Assembly (NCBI RefSeq): GCF_009728485.1
Contig: NZ_VVIQ01000012.1
Location: forward strand, 1 to 64,000
Origin: Prevotella vespertina
GTDB taxonomy: Bacteria > Bacteroidota > Bacteroidia > Bacteroidales > Bacteroidaceae
Length of the DNA stretch: 64,000 nucleotides
Reading direction: 5' to 3'
In this document: positions 55,334 through 64,000 of the stretch, in pieces
Numbering within the stretch: the stretch's first letter is position 1
Layout: every line of letters begins with the position of its first letter
Program-made: the position numbers and the translations under genes
The notes under the pieces: generated by a model
What the model saw: the letters and a program-made list of their open reading frames with translations, nothing else
The model's database searches: none
Told to the model about the DNA's origin: nothing

Positions 55334-57914
55334 ATGGTTGTGTACAGCGTTTATTGCTGTATCTACTCTACATTTACATGCACAAACGGGCAAAATAACA
55401 TGGGATAAGACCGATTATCAGGGGAAGCCATGGGTAAAGAATGTGTCTCGTCCAAATGAGATTTCTGAAGGATTGCAGAATAGACACCTTTCTATATGGG
55501 CATCTCATGGGAGATATTACGATTCAAAGAAAGGTACATGGAAATGGCAACGGCCAATTCTGTTTGGAACAACAGAAGATCTATATACTCAAACAATAGT
55601 ACTCCCCTACCTCATTCCAATGCTAGAGAATGCTGGTGCAATAGTCTTTACTCCTCGTGAAAGAGATTGGCAAAAGAATGAAGTAATTGTTGATAACGAT
55701 AGTAAGTATAACGGTTATAAAGAAGAAAGTCTGAAAAAGAAGTGGGAGAATACATCTGTACCAGGCTTTGCACAGCATTATGGTAGTTATAGCGATGGTG
55801 AGAATCCCTTCATAGCAGGTACTGCCCGCCAAGTAAAGTCCCGTAAGCGTAAAAGTAAATTAAGTTCAGTTGTTTATCAACCGACAATTCCTGAGTCTGG
55901 ACGTTATGCTGTATATGTAAGCTATCAAACACAGAAGAAGAGTGTCGATGATGCAGAATATATTGTATTTCATAAAGGGCAGGAAACACATTTCCATGTT
56001 AATCAAAGAATGGGCGGAGGAACATGGGTATATCTTGGTACTTTCGAATTTGATAAAGGAAATAGTATCAATAACTCTGTAGTACTCACCAATCGTAGTG
56101 CTCACAAGGGGATTGTCACTGCTGATGCTGTTCGCTTTGGTGGTGGTATGGGCAATATTGTTCGTGGAACTTCTGTTAGTGGATTACCACGTTTCCTAGA
56201 AGGTGCTCGATATTATACTCAATGGGCTGGTGCTCCAAGGAATGTTGTAAGCACAAGCAATGGTTCTAATGATTATAATGATGACATCAATTCTCGTTCA
56301 CTAATGACAAATTGGCTAGCTGGTGGATCTTCTTATCTTCCTCATGTGAAAGATGGTAAGATGGTTCCTATAGAACTTTCTTTAGCTGTACACAGTGATG
56401 CGGGGGTAAAGTCTGATGGTAGTCTGGTTGGAACGTTAGGAATATGTACAACACAACAAGGTAACAGTACATTGGGTGATGGTCTTTCTCGTCAAGCATC
56501 TAAGACATTGGCTCAACAGCTTGTTGCAAATGCAAAGAAAGATATCGAAAAGAGCCTTAATATCTCTTGGCAAACACGTTCTGTATGGGATCGTAATTAT
56601 AGTGAAACAAGATTACCAGCAATTCCTTCCGCAATATTAGAGACTTTATCACATCAAAACTTCCCTGATATCAAGTTGGGACAAGATCCTAATTTTAAGT
56701 TTACACTTGCACGTTCTATATATAAGACTATTCTGAAGTATGAAGCAGATATGCATCATACAAGATACGTGGTTCAACCACTTGCTCCTAATAGCTTTAA
56801 AATAGAATATATTTCTGCCAAGAAGATACGTTTGCAGTGGAAAGCAACATCAGATGTAAGTGAGCCAACAGCTATACCAACTTCATATAATGTTTATACA
56901 TCTATCGGAAACAGTGGCTTTGATAATGGTGTGAATGTGCGTGATTCTTATTACGACATTGAATTAGAACCAGGGATGGTCTATAATTTTAAGATTACAG
57001 CTTGTAATCGTGGTGGAGAAAGTTTCCCAACAGAGATATTATCTGCTTTCCAACGTAATGGTGCAAAACAGACCATTTTAATTATCAATGGTTTTCATCG
57101 TCTTTCTTCTCCAGCTGTTATCAATAACAACTTAGAGCAAGGATTTGATATAGAAGCTGACCCTGGTTTAAGCTACATTAATAATGCAGGCTGGAGTGGT
57201 AGGCAGAGCAACTTCGATGTTTCTATGATGGGAAAAGAAGGTGTAGATGCTCTCGGTTATGGTGGTGAAGAACTTGTTGGTAAAGTTATAGCAGGTAATA
57301 ACTTTAGTTATACACGTGAACATGCGGAAGCTTTATCACATGCTGGTAATTATAATATTGTTAGTTGTAGTAGTAAAGCTGTAGAAAATGGCGAGATTGA
57401 TCTTTCCAAATATACCCTTGTTGATTTAGTACTTGGAAATGAGAAAGATGATGGGCATAGTCTTATTTATTATAAAAGTTTTAAACCATCTCTTCGTCAA
57501 AAACTTTCGGCGTATCTTCAGAAGCACGGTAAGTTGCTTGTTAGTGGTTCCTATCTTGCTTCAGATATGCAAGGTGCAGATGAACAACTTTGGTTGAAGA
57601 ACTATCTTAAAGTTTCTTATGATGGTTCTAATGCCGATAATTACAATTCTACAGTTAGTGGAATGGGAACGTCATTTGATATCTATCGCACAATAAATGA
57701 GCAGCATTATGGTGCTTATACACCTGATAATATTTCACCAACAGATAATGCTTTCTGTGCTCTTACTTATGCTGATGGACATGGTGCAGCTGTAGCATAC
57801 AAAGGTAATGATTATAGCGTGTTTACCACATCTTTCCCTCTAGAATGTATAAAGAGTTCATCTATACGTAACAACATAATGAAAGGAATCATCACTTACT
57901 TGATGAGTAAATAA
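55323..57914 (+). CDS. Exported amidase-like protein with inserted golvesin/xanthan-lyase-type domain
   Basis: This 863-aa protein has a signal peptide (WLCTAFIAVSTLHLHAQ). An amidase_3-like fold appears split: IWASHGRYYD near residue 58, then a golvesin/xanthan-lyase-type beta domain (about 180-275, GRYAVYVSYQTQ and GGGTWVYLGTFEF). LAVHSDAG (about 355) and AILETLSHQNFPD complete the metal-binding and Glu sites. A fibronectin-III-like region (about 490-585) and a C-terminal part of unknown fold follow. Homologues are often annotated as xanthan lyase; I think cell-wall amidase is more likely. Confidence 0.75.
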   Translation: MKIKWLCTAFIAVSTLHLHAQTGKITWDKTDYQGKPWVKNVSRPNEISEGLQNRHLSIWASHGRYYDSKKGTWKWQRPILFGTTEDLYTQTIVLPYLIPMLENAGAIVFTPRERDWQKNEVIVDNDSKYNGYKEESLKKKWENTSVPGFAQHYGSYSDGENPFIAGTARQVKSRKRKSKLSSVVYQPTIPESGRYAVYVSYQTQKKSVDDAEYIVFHKGQETHFHVNQRMGGGTWVYLGTFEFDKGNSINNSVVLTNRSAHKGIVTADAVRFGGGMGNIVRGTSVSGLPRFLEGARYYTQWAGAPRNVVSTSNGSNDYNDDINSRSLMTNWLAGGSSYLPHVKDGKMVPIELSLAVHSDAGVKSDGSLVGTLGICTTQQGNSTLGDGLSRQASKTLAQQLVANAKKDIEKSLNISWQTRSVWDRNYSETRLPAIPSAILETLSHQNFPDIKLGQDPNFKFTLARSIYKTILKYEADMHHTRYVVQPLAPNSFKIEYISAKKIRLQWKATSDVSEPTAIPTSYNVYTSIGNSGFDNGVNVRDSYYDIELEPGMVYNFKITACNRGGESFPTEILSAFQRNGAKQTILIINGFHRLSSPAVINNNLEQGFDIEADPGLSYINNAGWSGRQSNFDVSMMGKEGVDALGYGGEELVGKVIAGNNFSYTREHAEALSHAGNYNIVSCSSKAVENGEIDLSKYTLVDLVLGNEKDDGHSLIYYKSFKPSLRQKLSAYLQKHGKLLVSGSYLASDMQGADEQLWLKNYLKVSYDGSNADNYNSTVSGMGTSFDIYRTINEQHYGAYTPDNISPTDNAFCALTYADGHGAAVAYKGNDYSVFTTSFPLECIKSSSIRNNIMKGIITYLMSK

Positions 57915-57934
57915 TAATCTTAAAAGTTAAAGCT

Positions 57935-58270
57935 ATGTACAAAATTCAAGCAAATGCCACAGGCACGCGAAGTATTGAAATTAGTGATAAACATCTAAAG
58001 ACTATTCAGAAGTATGCCCTTCTCACTGGTCTTGTAGATTCTAATGGAATTGTTGATGAAAACATTCTTGATAAGTTAAAGTTTAATATACGTGGTCTAT
58101 TAGAGTCTGAACCTGGAAAGGATAAAGAACTTTTGGATTTATGTTTAGATGTTATTTACAACCAAAATATGAAAGCTATTGGACTTAACAATCTCATTAA
58201 GCTTTACAAGACCTGGGTGGCAGAACATCAGGTTGAAGTAAATCTTGGAGAAGAGTCAATAGAAGAATAA
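57935..58270 (+). CDS. Conserved 111-residue protein of unknown function
   Basis: This helical cytoplasmic protein lacks motifs that I can assign (start YKIQANATGTRSIEISDKHL, end NLGEESIEE). It sits 20 bases after the amidase gene and 17 before the radical-SAM gene, so it belongs to the same transcript. Confidence 0.7.
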   Translation: MYKIQANATGTRSIEISDKHLKTIQKYALLTGLVDSNGIVDENILDKLKFNIRGLLESEPGKDKELLDLCLDVIYNQNMKAIGLNNLIKLYKTWVAEHQVEVNLGEESIEE

Positions 58271-58287
58271 ACTAAAGAAGTAATCGT

Positions 58288-60435
58288 TTGAGTTCACAAA
58301 AGAAAAAACAAGAATCTGCTAAGCAGAATAGAAAGAACACAACTTCAACCCCACAAAGAAGAGAGCAAAAAGTAACTACTTTCAAAGAGCAAACAAAAAG
58401 TTATAGTCGGTTTCAATTAACCGACTTTTTGCCGACAACAAAGAAAGAAGTTGAATTAAGAGGATGGAATCAGTTGGATATCATCCTATTTTCAGGTGAT
58501 GCCTATATTGATCATCCTGCTTTCGGGGTTGCTGTTATAGGTCGTACACTAGAAGCTGCTGGTTATAAAGTTGCAATTGTACCACAACCTGATTGGCATG
58601 GTGACCTTAGAGACTTTAAGAAACTTGGTCGTCCTCGTCTCTACTTTGGTATTGCACCAGGAGCGATGGATTCAATGGTAAATAAGTACACTGCCAATCG
58701 TCGCTTACGTTCGGAAGATGCTTATTCCCCTGATGGTCGTCACGACTTACGTCCAGAGTATCCTAGTATTGTTTATGCTAATATTCTAAAACAACTTTAC
58801 CCTGATGTTCCTGTAGTGTTGGGAGGTATCGAAGCCTCTTTACGCCGCTTGACTCATTATGACTATTGGAAAGATTGCCTGCGCAAGTGTATTCTTTGTG
58901 ATGCACATGCAGACATGATTATCTATGGTATGGGGGAAAAGCAAGTCGTTGAGATTGCAAAGGAACTAGAAACAGGGATTAGCATAAAGGATCTTAAGAA
59001 TATCCCTCAAACAGTCTATCTATGTAAAGAAGAAGAAATACCTGGTGGAATTAATGAGGATGATATAGTTCTCCATTCCCATGAATCGTGTCTTCATAAT
59101 AAAAAGTTCCAAGCAGAAAACTTTAAGTATATAGAAGAGGAGTCCAACAAGAAGCATGCTCAACGTATTCTACAAGCAGTAGATAATCTTTATGCTGTTG
59201 TAAATCCTCCCTACCCTACTATGACTACTGCCGAGGTTGATGCTGCATACGATTTGCCATACACTCGAGAACCTCATCCCAAGTATCGTGGTAAAACAAT
59301 CCCAGCCTACGAAATGATTAAACATAGTGTTAACATTCATCGTGGGTGCTTCGGTGGTTGTGCTTTCTGTACGATCTCCGCTCATCAAGGTAAGTTTGTT
59401 AGCTGTCGTTCTAAGGAAAGTATTCTGAAAGAGGTCAAACAAGTTATAGAGATGCCTGATTTCAAAGGCTACCTATCCGATCTTGGTGGTCCTTCGGCTA
59501 ATATGTATGGTATGGCTGGTAAGAATCAGAATGCATGTGAACATTGTAAACGTCCAAGCTGTGTAAACCCAGAGATTTGCCCTAACCTCAATACTGATCA
59601 TTCAAGACTGCTTGATATTTATCATTCTGTTGATGAACTTTCTGGAATAAAGAAGAGTTTCATTGGCTCCGGTGTTCGATACGATTTACTATTGCACAAG
59701 AGTAAAGATGAGAAGAGTAATGAAGCAGCAAGACAATACACACATGAACTGATTACACGTCATGTCAGTGGACGATTAAAGGTTGCTCCAGAACACACTT
59801 CCGATCGTGTTTTAAAGTTAATGCGAAAACCTTCCTTCCAACAGTTTTATATCTTTAAGAGAATATTCGATAGGATTAATCGTGAAGAAGGTTTACGACA
59901 ACAGATTATTCCTTATTTTATCTCTTCACATCCTGGATGTCAGGAAGAGGATATGGCAGAATTGGCAGTACTGACAAAGGACTTAGACTTCCATTTGGAG
60001 CAAATACAGGACTTCACTCCAACTCCAATGACAGTATCAACAGAGGCATGGTACACAGGTTATGATCCATATACCTTAGAGCCTATCTTCTCTGCAAAGA
60101 CCCCAAAGGAGAAACTTGCTCAACGACAGTTCTTCTTTTGGTATAAGCCAGAGGCACGTCGTGATATCGAAAGGGAATTACAACGAATTGGACGTAGTGA
60201 TCTTATAGGGAAACTTTACGACAATATGCCTAAGCGACATCCTCGCACGGTTTATGATCCAAAGGCAATTGGAAGTTCCCCAGAAGTGGATCAACATCAA
60301 AGTAGTAGTCGTCCACGAAAACAAAAACGAGGACAGCAGTTTACAAGTTGTAATAGTTCTTCTACACAAAGTAGCAATAAACCCAAGAGTTATAATCCAA
60401 ACTTTAGAAGCAATAGACGACATAAGCAAAGGTAA
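58288..60435 (+). CDS. YgiQ-family radical SAM protein
   Basis: This 715-aa protein starts with TTG at 58288; the frame has a stop just upstream and the first internal ATG is far inside the conserved domain. It has the YgiQ start FLPTTKKEVELRGW, a B12-binding-like region and the 4Fe-4S motif CFGGCAFC (Cys354, 358, 361). Further blocks include LSDLGGPSANMYG and APEHTSDRVLKLMRKP. The last 40 residues are a Ser/Asn/Lys/Arg-rich tail. The function of YgiQ is not established. Confidence 0.85.
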   Translation: MSSQKKKQESAKQNRKNTTSTPQRREQKVTTFKEQTKSYSRFQLTDFLPTTKKEVELRGWNQLDIILFSGDAYIDHPAFGVAVIGRTLEAAGYKVAIVPQPDWHGDLRDFKKLGRPRLYFGIAPGAMDSMVNKYTANRRLRSEDAYSPDGRHDLRPEYPSIVYANILKQLYPDVPVVLGGIEASLRRLTHYDYWKDCLRKCILCDAHADMIIYGMGEKQVVEIAKELETGISIKDLKNIPQTVYLCKEEEIPGGINEDDIVLHSHESCLHNKKFQAENFKYIEEESNKKHAQRILQAVDNLYAVVNPPYPTMTTAEVDAAYDLPYTREPHPKYRGKTIPAYEMIKHSVNIHRGCFGGCAFCTISAHQGKFVSCRSKESILKEVKQVIEMPDFKGYLSDLGGPSANMYGMAGKNQNACEHCKRPSCVNPEICPNLNTDHSRLLDIYHSVDELSGIKKSFIGSGVRYDLLLHKSKDEKSNEAARQYTHELITRHVSGRLKVAPEHTSDRVLKLMRKPSFQQFYIFKRIFDRINREEGLRQQIIPYFISSHPGCQEEDMAELAVLTKDLDFHLEQIQDFTPTPMTVSTEAWYTGYDPYTLEPIFSAKTPKEKLAQRQFFFWYKPEARRDIERELQRIGRSDLIGKLYDNMPKRHPRTVYDPKAIGSSPEVDQHQSSSRPRKQKRGQQFTSCNSSSTQSSNKPKSYNPNFRSNRRHKQR

Positions 60436-60454
60436 GACTTAACAATATTTAAAG

Positions 60455-60482
60455 AGGTGAAGATTAGTATCTCCACCTTTTT
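60455..60482 (+). terminator. Terminator after the radical-SAM gene
   Basis: AGGTGAAGAT pairs with ATCTCCACCT (one mismatch) around a 4-base loop, followed by a T run. Confidence 0.8.
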
Positions 60483-60518
60483 TATTACTTTTGCATATAA
60501 TTTTATAAAAAGGAAATG

Positions 60519-60539
60519 ACGTCTACAATAAATAGACGT
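60519..60539 (+). promoter_or_regulatory. Hairpin in the leader of the carboxyltransferase gene
   Basis: ACGTCTA, a 7-base loop and TAGACGT form a perfect 7-bp stem in the likely transcript leader, 71 bases before the start codon. A TACTTTTG -7-like element lies at 60486-60493. Function unknown. Confidence 0.4.
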
Positions 60540-60610
60540 AAGATCCTTTTCTAAGGGAAAGTAACATCGAACATATAGTGAAGCTATAAATAAGAAAATA
60601 AAAACAAATT

Positions 60611-62176
60611 ATGAGTAAGCAAACAGAAAAGATCAAGGCTCTCGTAGAGAAGCGTGAGTTGGCTCGCTTAGGCGGTGGTCAGAAAGCCATTGATAAGCAG
60701 CATGAGCGCGGCAAGTACACAGCACGTGAGCGCATTGAAATGCTGGTTGATAAAGGTAGTTTTGAGGAGTATGATATGTTCAAACTCCATCGTTGCCACA
60801 ACTTCGGTATGGAGAAGAAACAATATCTAGGTGATGGTGTTGTTGCTGGTTCAGCAACAATTGATGGTCGCCTCGTTTATCTCTATGCCCAAGATTTTAC
60901 TGTAAATGGTGGTTCTCTTTCAGAAACCATGGCACAGAAGATCTGTAAGGTAATGGACATGGCTATGACTAACGGCGCACCTGTTATCTGTATGAACGAC
61001 TCTGGTGGTGCACGTATCCAAGAGGGTATCTCTGCATTGGCAGGTTATGGCGAGATATTTGAGCGCAACATTCTTGCTTCAGGTGTGATTCCACAGATCT
61101 CTAGCATTCTTGGTCCTTGTGCAGGTGGTGCTGTTTACTCTCCAGCTTTAACTGACTTCATCATCATGAAGGAACAAACAAGTTATATGTTCCTTACTGG
61201 TCCTAAGGTTGTTAAGACAGTTACAGGTGAGGACATTGATGCAGAACATCTTGGAGGTGCCAGCGTTCATGCGTCTAAGAGTGGTGTAACTAGTTTCACG
61301 GCTAAGACAGAAGAAGAGGCAATGGACTTGATTAAGAAGTTGCTTTCTTATATTCCTTCTAACAATCGTGAGGAAGCTCCACGCGTAGAGTGTACCGACC
61401 CTATTGATCGTAAGGAAGACCTCTTGAATGAGATTATCCCAGACGATCCAAACCAAGCATACGATATGTATAAGGTAATCCAGGCTGTAACCGATAACGG
61501 AGAGTTCTTCGAGGTACAACCTAAGTTTGCTAAGAATATCATTACAGGTTTCGCTCGTTTCAATGGTCAGAGTGTTGGTATCGTTGCTAACCAGCCATCA
61601 GCATACGCAGGTGTATTAGATACGAACGCTAGCCGTAAGGGTGCTCGTTTCGTTCGTTTCTGTGACGCATTCAATATTCCAATCGTTTCACTCGTTGATG
61701 TTCCTGGCTTCTTACCAGGTACAGGTCAGGAGTACAATGCCGTTATTCTTCATGGTGCTCAGTTGCTCTACGCTTACGGCGAAGCTACAGTACCAAAGAT
61801 TACAATCACATTGCGTAAGAGCTATGGTGGTTCTCACATCGTAATGGGTTGCAAGCAGCTTCGTTCAGATCTTAACTTCGCATGGCCAAGCTCTGAGATT
61901 GCAGTAATGGGTGCTTCTGGTGCTGTTGCAGTACTCTGTGGTAGAGAGGCTAAGGAAGTTAAAGAGCAAGGTGGTGATGTAAAGCAGTTCCTCGCAGAGA
62001 AAGAAGAGGAATACTCAGAGAAGTTTGCTAATCCATATCAAGCAGCTCAATTTGGTTATATCGATGATGTTATCGAACCACGCAACACTCGTTTCCGCAT
62101 CTGCCGTGGCTTAGCACAACTTGCTCACAAGAAGCAGGATCTCCCAGCTAAGAAGCATGGTTGTATGCCAATGTAA
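60611..62176 (+). CDS. mmdA: Acyl-CoA carboxyltransferase (methylmalonyl-CoA decarboxylase alpha / PccB-like)
   Basis: This 521-aa biotin-dependent carboxyltransferase of the PccB/MmdA type has GKYTARERIEMLVD near the N-terminus, ICMNDSGGARIQEGI, GPCAGGAVYSPALTDF, and LVDVPGFLPGTGQE with ILRKSYGGSHIVMG-like LRKSYGGSHIVMGCK. A small protein and a biotin carrier follow, the usual order in Bacteroidetes. Whether it works as a sodium-pumping decarboxylase or as a carboxylase depends on partners that are not in this window. Confidence 0.88.
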   Translation: MSKQTEKIKALVEKRELARLGGGQKAIDKQHERGKYTARERIEMLVDKGSFEEYDMFKLHRCHNFGMEKKQYLGDGVVAGSATIDGRLVYLYAQDFTVNGGSLSETMAQKICKVMDMAMTNGAPVICMNDSGGARIQEGISALAGYGEIFERNILASGVIPQISSILGPCAGGAVYSPALTDFIIMKEQTSYMFLTGPKVVKTVTGEDIDAEHLGGASVHASKSGVTSFTAKTEEEAMDLIKKLLSYIPSNNREEAPRVECTDPIDRKEDLLNEIIPDDPNQAYDMYKVIQAVTDNGEFFEVQPKFAKNIITGFARFNGQSVGIVANQPSAYAGVLDTNASRKGARFVRFCDAFNIPIVSLVDVPGFLPGTGQEYNAVILHGAQLLYAYGEATVPKITITLRKSYGGSHIVMGCKQLRSDLNFAWPSSEIAVMGASGAVAVLCGREAKEVKEQGGDVKQFLAEKEEEYSEKFANPYQAAQFGYIDDVIEPRNTRFRICRGLAQLAHKKQDLPAKKHGCMPM

Positions 62177-62193
62177 TTGCAGGAGGCTAGACT

Positions 62194-62343
62194 ATGGATA
62201 AGAACGTATATGCTGTAATAGCGATGGCACTCTACGAGTTTGCCGGAAACAATGTTCACGACATCGAACCAAGCATTATAACCATTAAGCCAAAGCAAAC
62301 AATGTGGGATGCTAAGTTCGAGATAATGACAAAGAAACCATAA
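62194..62343 (+). CDS. 49-residue protein between carboxyltransferase and biotin carrier
   Basis: The ATG at 62194 follows a perfect AGGAGG (62181-62186), which is rare in this genome. The product begins DKNVYAVIAMALYEFAGNNV and ends with FEIMTKKP. The AxxAIAMALYE-type start is reminiscent of the tail of OadG/delta-type subunits of sodium-transporting decarboxylases, but the membrane helix of those subunits is missing. It lies 17 bases after the carboxyltransferase gene and 11 bases before the biotin carrier gene. Confidence 0.7.
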   Translation: MDKNVYAVIAMALYEFAGNNVHDIEPSIITIKPKQTMWDAKFEIMTKKP

Positions 62344-62354
62344 TAGAAAGTCAA

Positions 62355-62783
62355 ATGAAAGAATTTAAATATACAATCGACGGCAAAGAGTATAAAGTCG
62401 AGATTGGTGAGATTAGCGCAGAGAATGTTGCAGAAGTTACTGTAAATGGTGACAAATACAGTGTTCAGATGGATAAGCCAACTGAGCCAGAGAAGAAGAA
62501 GGTTGAGCTCGGCAAACCTGCTGCAACTGAAGCTAACGAAGACGCTGCACCAGCAGCTGCAATCAACGCATCTGCTGCTATCAAGGCTCCACTACCTGGT
62601 ACGATCACTTCTGTTGAAGTAACTGTAGGACAGGAAGTAAAGGCTGGCGACACCGTTGTTGTTCTTGAGGCTATGAAGATGCAAAATAGCATTGAGGCTG
62701 AAAAGGATGGTAAGGTAACCGCTATTGCTGTTAAAGTTGGTCAAGCTGTACTTGAGGATGACCCATTGGTTGTTATTGAGTAA
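62355..62783 (+). CDS. Biotin carboxyl carrier protein of the decarboxylase
   Basis: This 142-aa protein has an N-terminal section of about 50 residues, an Ala/Pro-rich linker (about 55-75) and a C-terminal biotinyl domain. The target Lys108 sits in EAMKM. It carries the carboxyl group for the carboxyltransferase encoded upstream. A strong terminator follows, so the operon ends here. Confidence 0.92.
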   Translation: MKEFKYTIDGKEYKVEIGEISAENVAEVTVNGDKYSVQMDKPTEPEKKKVELGKPAATEANEDAAPAAAINASAAIKAPLPGTITSVEVTVGQEVKAGDTVVVLEAMKMQNSIEAEKDGKVTAIAVKVGQAVLEDDPLVVIE

Positions 62784-62829
62784 GACAATATTGTTCTCTA
62801 TATACATGTAATTAGTATATATAAATAAG

Positions 62830-62870
62830 GTAATCCCCGGAAGTCGATTTACATCACTTTCGGGGATTAC
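62830..62870 (+). terminator. Terminator after the biotin carrier gene
   Basis: GTAATCCCCGGAAGT pairs with ACTTTCGGGGATTAC with one wobble around an 11-base loop. T-richness downstream is modest, but the stem is strong. Confidence 0.8.
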
Positions 62871-62976
62871 TATATAATAAGGTGGCACTTTAATGTTTAG
62901 CCCCATCTAATCTATAGAAAAATACGGATTCCACATAAAGAACAACTCCATCAGCTATACGCTCTTGTATGAGGTG

Positions 62977-63227
62977 AACCTTTAAGTTAAACGACAAATG
63001 TACTTTAAGTTAGCGGTTGATTGTACTTTAAGTTAGTGTCCAATCGTACTTTAACTTAAACATCTTTTCTGATTTATACTTAGCGAACTACTTTCTACTC
63101 GTTTGTATAGCGAATTATACAAACGTGTATAATCAGTTATACAAACGTGTATAATATCGCACTCTAACTTAAAATGCTTTCGTACTCTAAGTGAGAGATT
63201 AATCTTACTTCAAGTAGGATGTTAACG
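62977..63227. repeat. Tandem array C: about eleven units with 22-23-bp period
   Basis: Unit starts fit 62977, 63000, 63023, 63046, 63069, 63092, 63115, 63137, 63159, 63182 and 63205. The units from 63000 to 63046 begin GTACTTTAA(G/C)TTA. 62977 is a diverged copy. 63115 and 63137 share TTATACAAACGTGTATAAT. 63159 and 63182 return to G(C/T)ACTCTAA(C/G)T. Thus the period continues although the sequence differs in the middle. Confidence 0.8.
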
Positions 63228-63229
63228 AA

Positions 63230-63267
63230 ACATTGACTTAAACATAGAAAGCTATTTAAGTCAATGT
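63230..63267 (-). terminator. 13-bp inverted repeat, possible terminator of panC-panD
   Basis: ACATTGACTTAAA (63230-63242) and TTTAAGTCAATGT (63255-63267) form a perfect stem downstream of panD on the minus strand. It contains part of the repeat core, so it may also be a repeat-derived palindrome. Confidence 0.5.
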
Positions 63268-63371
63268 GTTCGAATAAGTTAATGGGTGAAGAATTAAGTT
63301 CATTATTAGTAGTGTATCAAGCCCTACTAATAAGAATTATTGGACTTTAAACGTAAGTCTTTTGCTTACTA

Positions 63372-63716
63372 TTAAAGAGTGTTCCCCTCCTTTGGGAATA
63401 CAACAGAAGGCTTAAACTTCTTAGCCTCCTCAAAATCCATCATTGCATAAGAGATGATAATTACAGTATCACCTACAACGGCTTTACGGGCGGCAGCACC
63501 ATTGAGACAAACGCAACCGCTTCCACGCTCACCTTTTATAATATAAGTCTCAAGACGCTCACCATTGTTATTGTTGACAATTTGTACTTTCTCACCAGCT
63601 ATCATATTAGCAGCATCCATGAGGTCTTCATCAATGGTTATACTTCCCATATAGTGAAGGTTTGCCTCTGTGATTGTTGCACAATGTATCTTACTCTTTA
63701 ATACTTCTATTTGCAT
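63372..63716 (-). CDS. panD: Aspartate 1-decarboxylase
   Basis: I place the start at 63716 (114 aa), eight bases after the panC stop, because it gives the standard N-terminus [11 protein letters not shown]. The self-cleavage site that forms the pyruvoyl group is intact: Gly24-Ser25 in YMGSITID. It makes beta-alanine for pantothenate. It follows panC on the same strand, so the two form an operon. Confidence 0.95.
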   Translation of the reverse strand: MQIEVLKSKIHCATITEANLHYMGSITIDEDLMDAANMIAGEKVQIVNNNNGERLETYIIKGERGSGCVCLNGAAARKAVVGDTVIIISYAMMDFEEAKKFKPSVVFPKEGNTL

Positions 63717-63723
63717 TTCTTTT

Positions 63724-64000
63724 CTATCCTCTATATTTAATATGGTCAATCAATCTTATTGGAGTTTTACCGCAATAGACGGTTATACATCCAACGATAT
63801 TTGTTGATTCGTTCCAGTCAGTAACATCAAGAAGTGTGTTACCATCTACGATTGCGAAGTACTCAACTTCTAGCCCAGATATAGCATTGATGTCAGCTAT
63901 AACCTTATCATGAGTTTCCTTTACACTATGGCTTTGAGAGAACTCTATACTTTCCTTCAAGGCTCTGTAAATGTTTGGAGCAATAGCACGCTCGTCATTG
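63724..64000 (-). CDS. panC: Pantothenate synthetase, C-terminal part
   Basis: The frame is open from the window edge and ends at 63724. The first readable residues, [17 protein letters not shown], and the later [14 protein letters not shown] and [17 protein letters not shown] match the C-terminal third of PanC. The N-terminal part with the ATP site lies outside the window. It joins pantoate and the beta-alanine made by PanD. Confidence 0.9.
   Translation of the reverse strand, partial: NDERAIAPNIYRALKESIEFSQSHSVKETHDKVIADINAISGLEVEYFAIVDGNTLLDVTDWNESTNIVGCITVYCGKTPIRLIDHIKYRG

Larger units (their letters stand above)
62784..63371. other. Intergenic region with terminator and repeat array C
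   Basis: It contains the terminator of the carboxyltransferase operon (62830-62870), the tandem array C (62977-63227), a 13-bp inverted repeat (63230-63267) and AT-rich sequence to panD. No gene was seen. Confidence 0.65.

Overview
The window reads as a chromosomal segment of a Bacteroidetes bacterium, most probably Prevotella. Supporting signs: a complete Bat (aerotolerance) operon, SusC-like outer-membrane beta-barrel proteins with carboxypeptidase-regulatory N-termini, a PPi-dependent phosphofructokinase, an AddAB-like helicase/nuclease pair of the Bacteroidetes type, a methylmalonyl-CoA decarboxylase-type module, and promoters of the Bacteroidetes form TTTG-N19/20-TAnnTTTG. It is AT-rich. 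No rRNA, tRNA, CRISPR array, insertion sequence or prophage gene was seen.

Layout. 1-1757: a BASS-type transporter with a frame-broken N-terminus, then an SGNH hydrolase. 2196-3860: acyl-CoA synthetase. 4235-12490: Bat operon (MoxR ATPase, DUF58, membrane protein, BatA, BatB, BatC, and a BatD-BatE fusion), followed by PAP2 phosphatase and queA. 14637-18352: Smr-domain protein, nadE and a small secreted protein. 19283-22039: outer-membrane barrel. 22236-24824: gyrA. 24895-29880: three paralogous exported TPR proteins and a DEAD-box-type helicase. 30096-34135: serC, serA, DUF1015 and IMPACT-family genes. 34155-37056: a second barrel and a TonB-like C-terminal protein. 37156-37617 (-): HU-like protein. 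38407-44652 (-): AddB-like nuclease and AddA-like helicase. 45176-47853 (-): FadL-like porin and a Tyr/Gly-rich secreted protein. 48035: prmA. 49048-50916 (-): a lipoprotein and a small peptide gene. 51741-54288 (-): GH25 lysozyme and pfp. 54492-60435: small conserved protein, acyltransferase, amidase/golvesin protein, small protein and YgiQ-type radical SAM enzyme. 60611-62783: carboxyltransferase, a 49-residue protein and a biotin carrier. 63372-64000 (-): panD and the end of panC.

How the genes fit together. The Bat genes form one co-oriented envelope module. serC-serA supplies the serine pathway, and panC-panD supplies beta-alanine and pantothenate. The carboxyltransferase and biotin carrier belong to propionate/succinate C3-C4 metabolism, but no membrane beta subunit follows. 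The AddA/AddB pair would process double-strand breaks.

The most unusual signal is not a gene. At least four intergenic regions (about 1981, 37749, 44687 and 62977) carry tandem arrays with an almost exact 23-bp period. A core close to GTACTTTAA(G/C)TTA alternates with a variable linker of about 10 bp. A fifth array (about 51454) has a 22-bp period and a different, possibly related sequence. In the array at 62977 the period holds even where the core sequence has changed. I know of no named element that explains these arrays, and they are the best candidate here for something undescribed.
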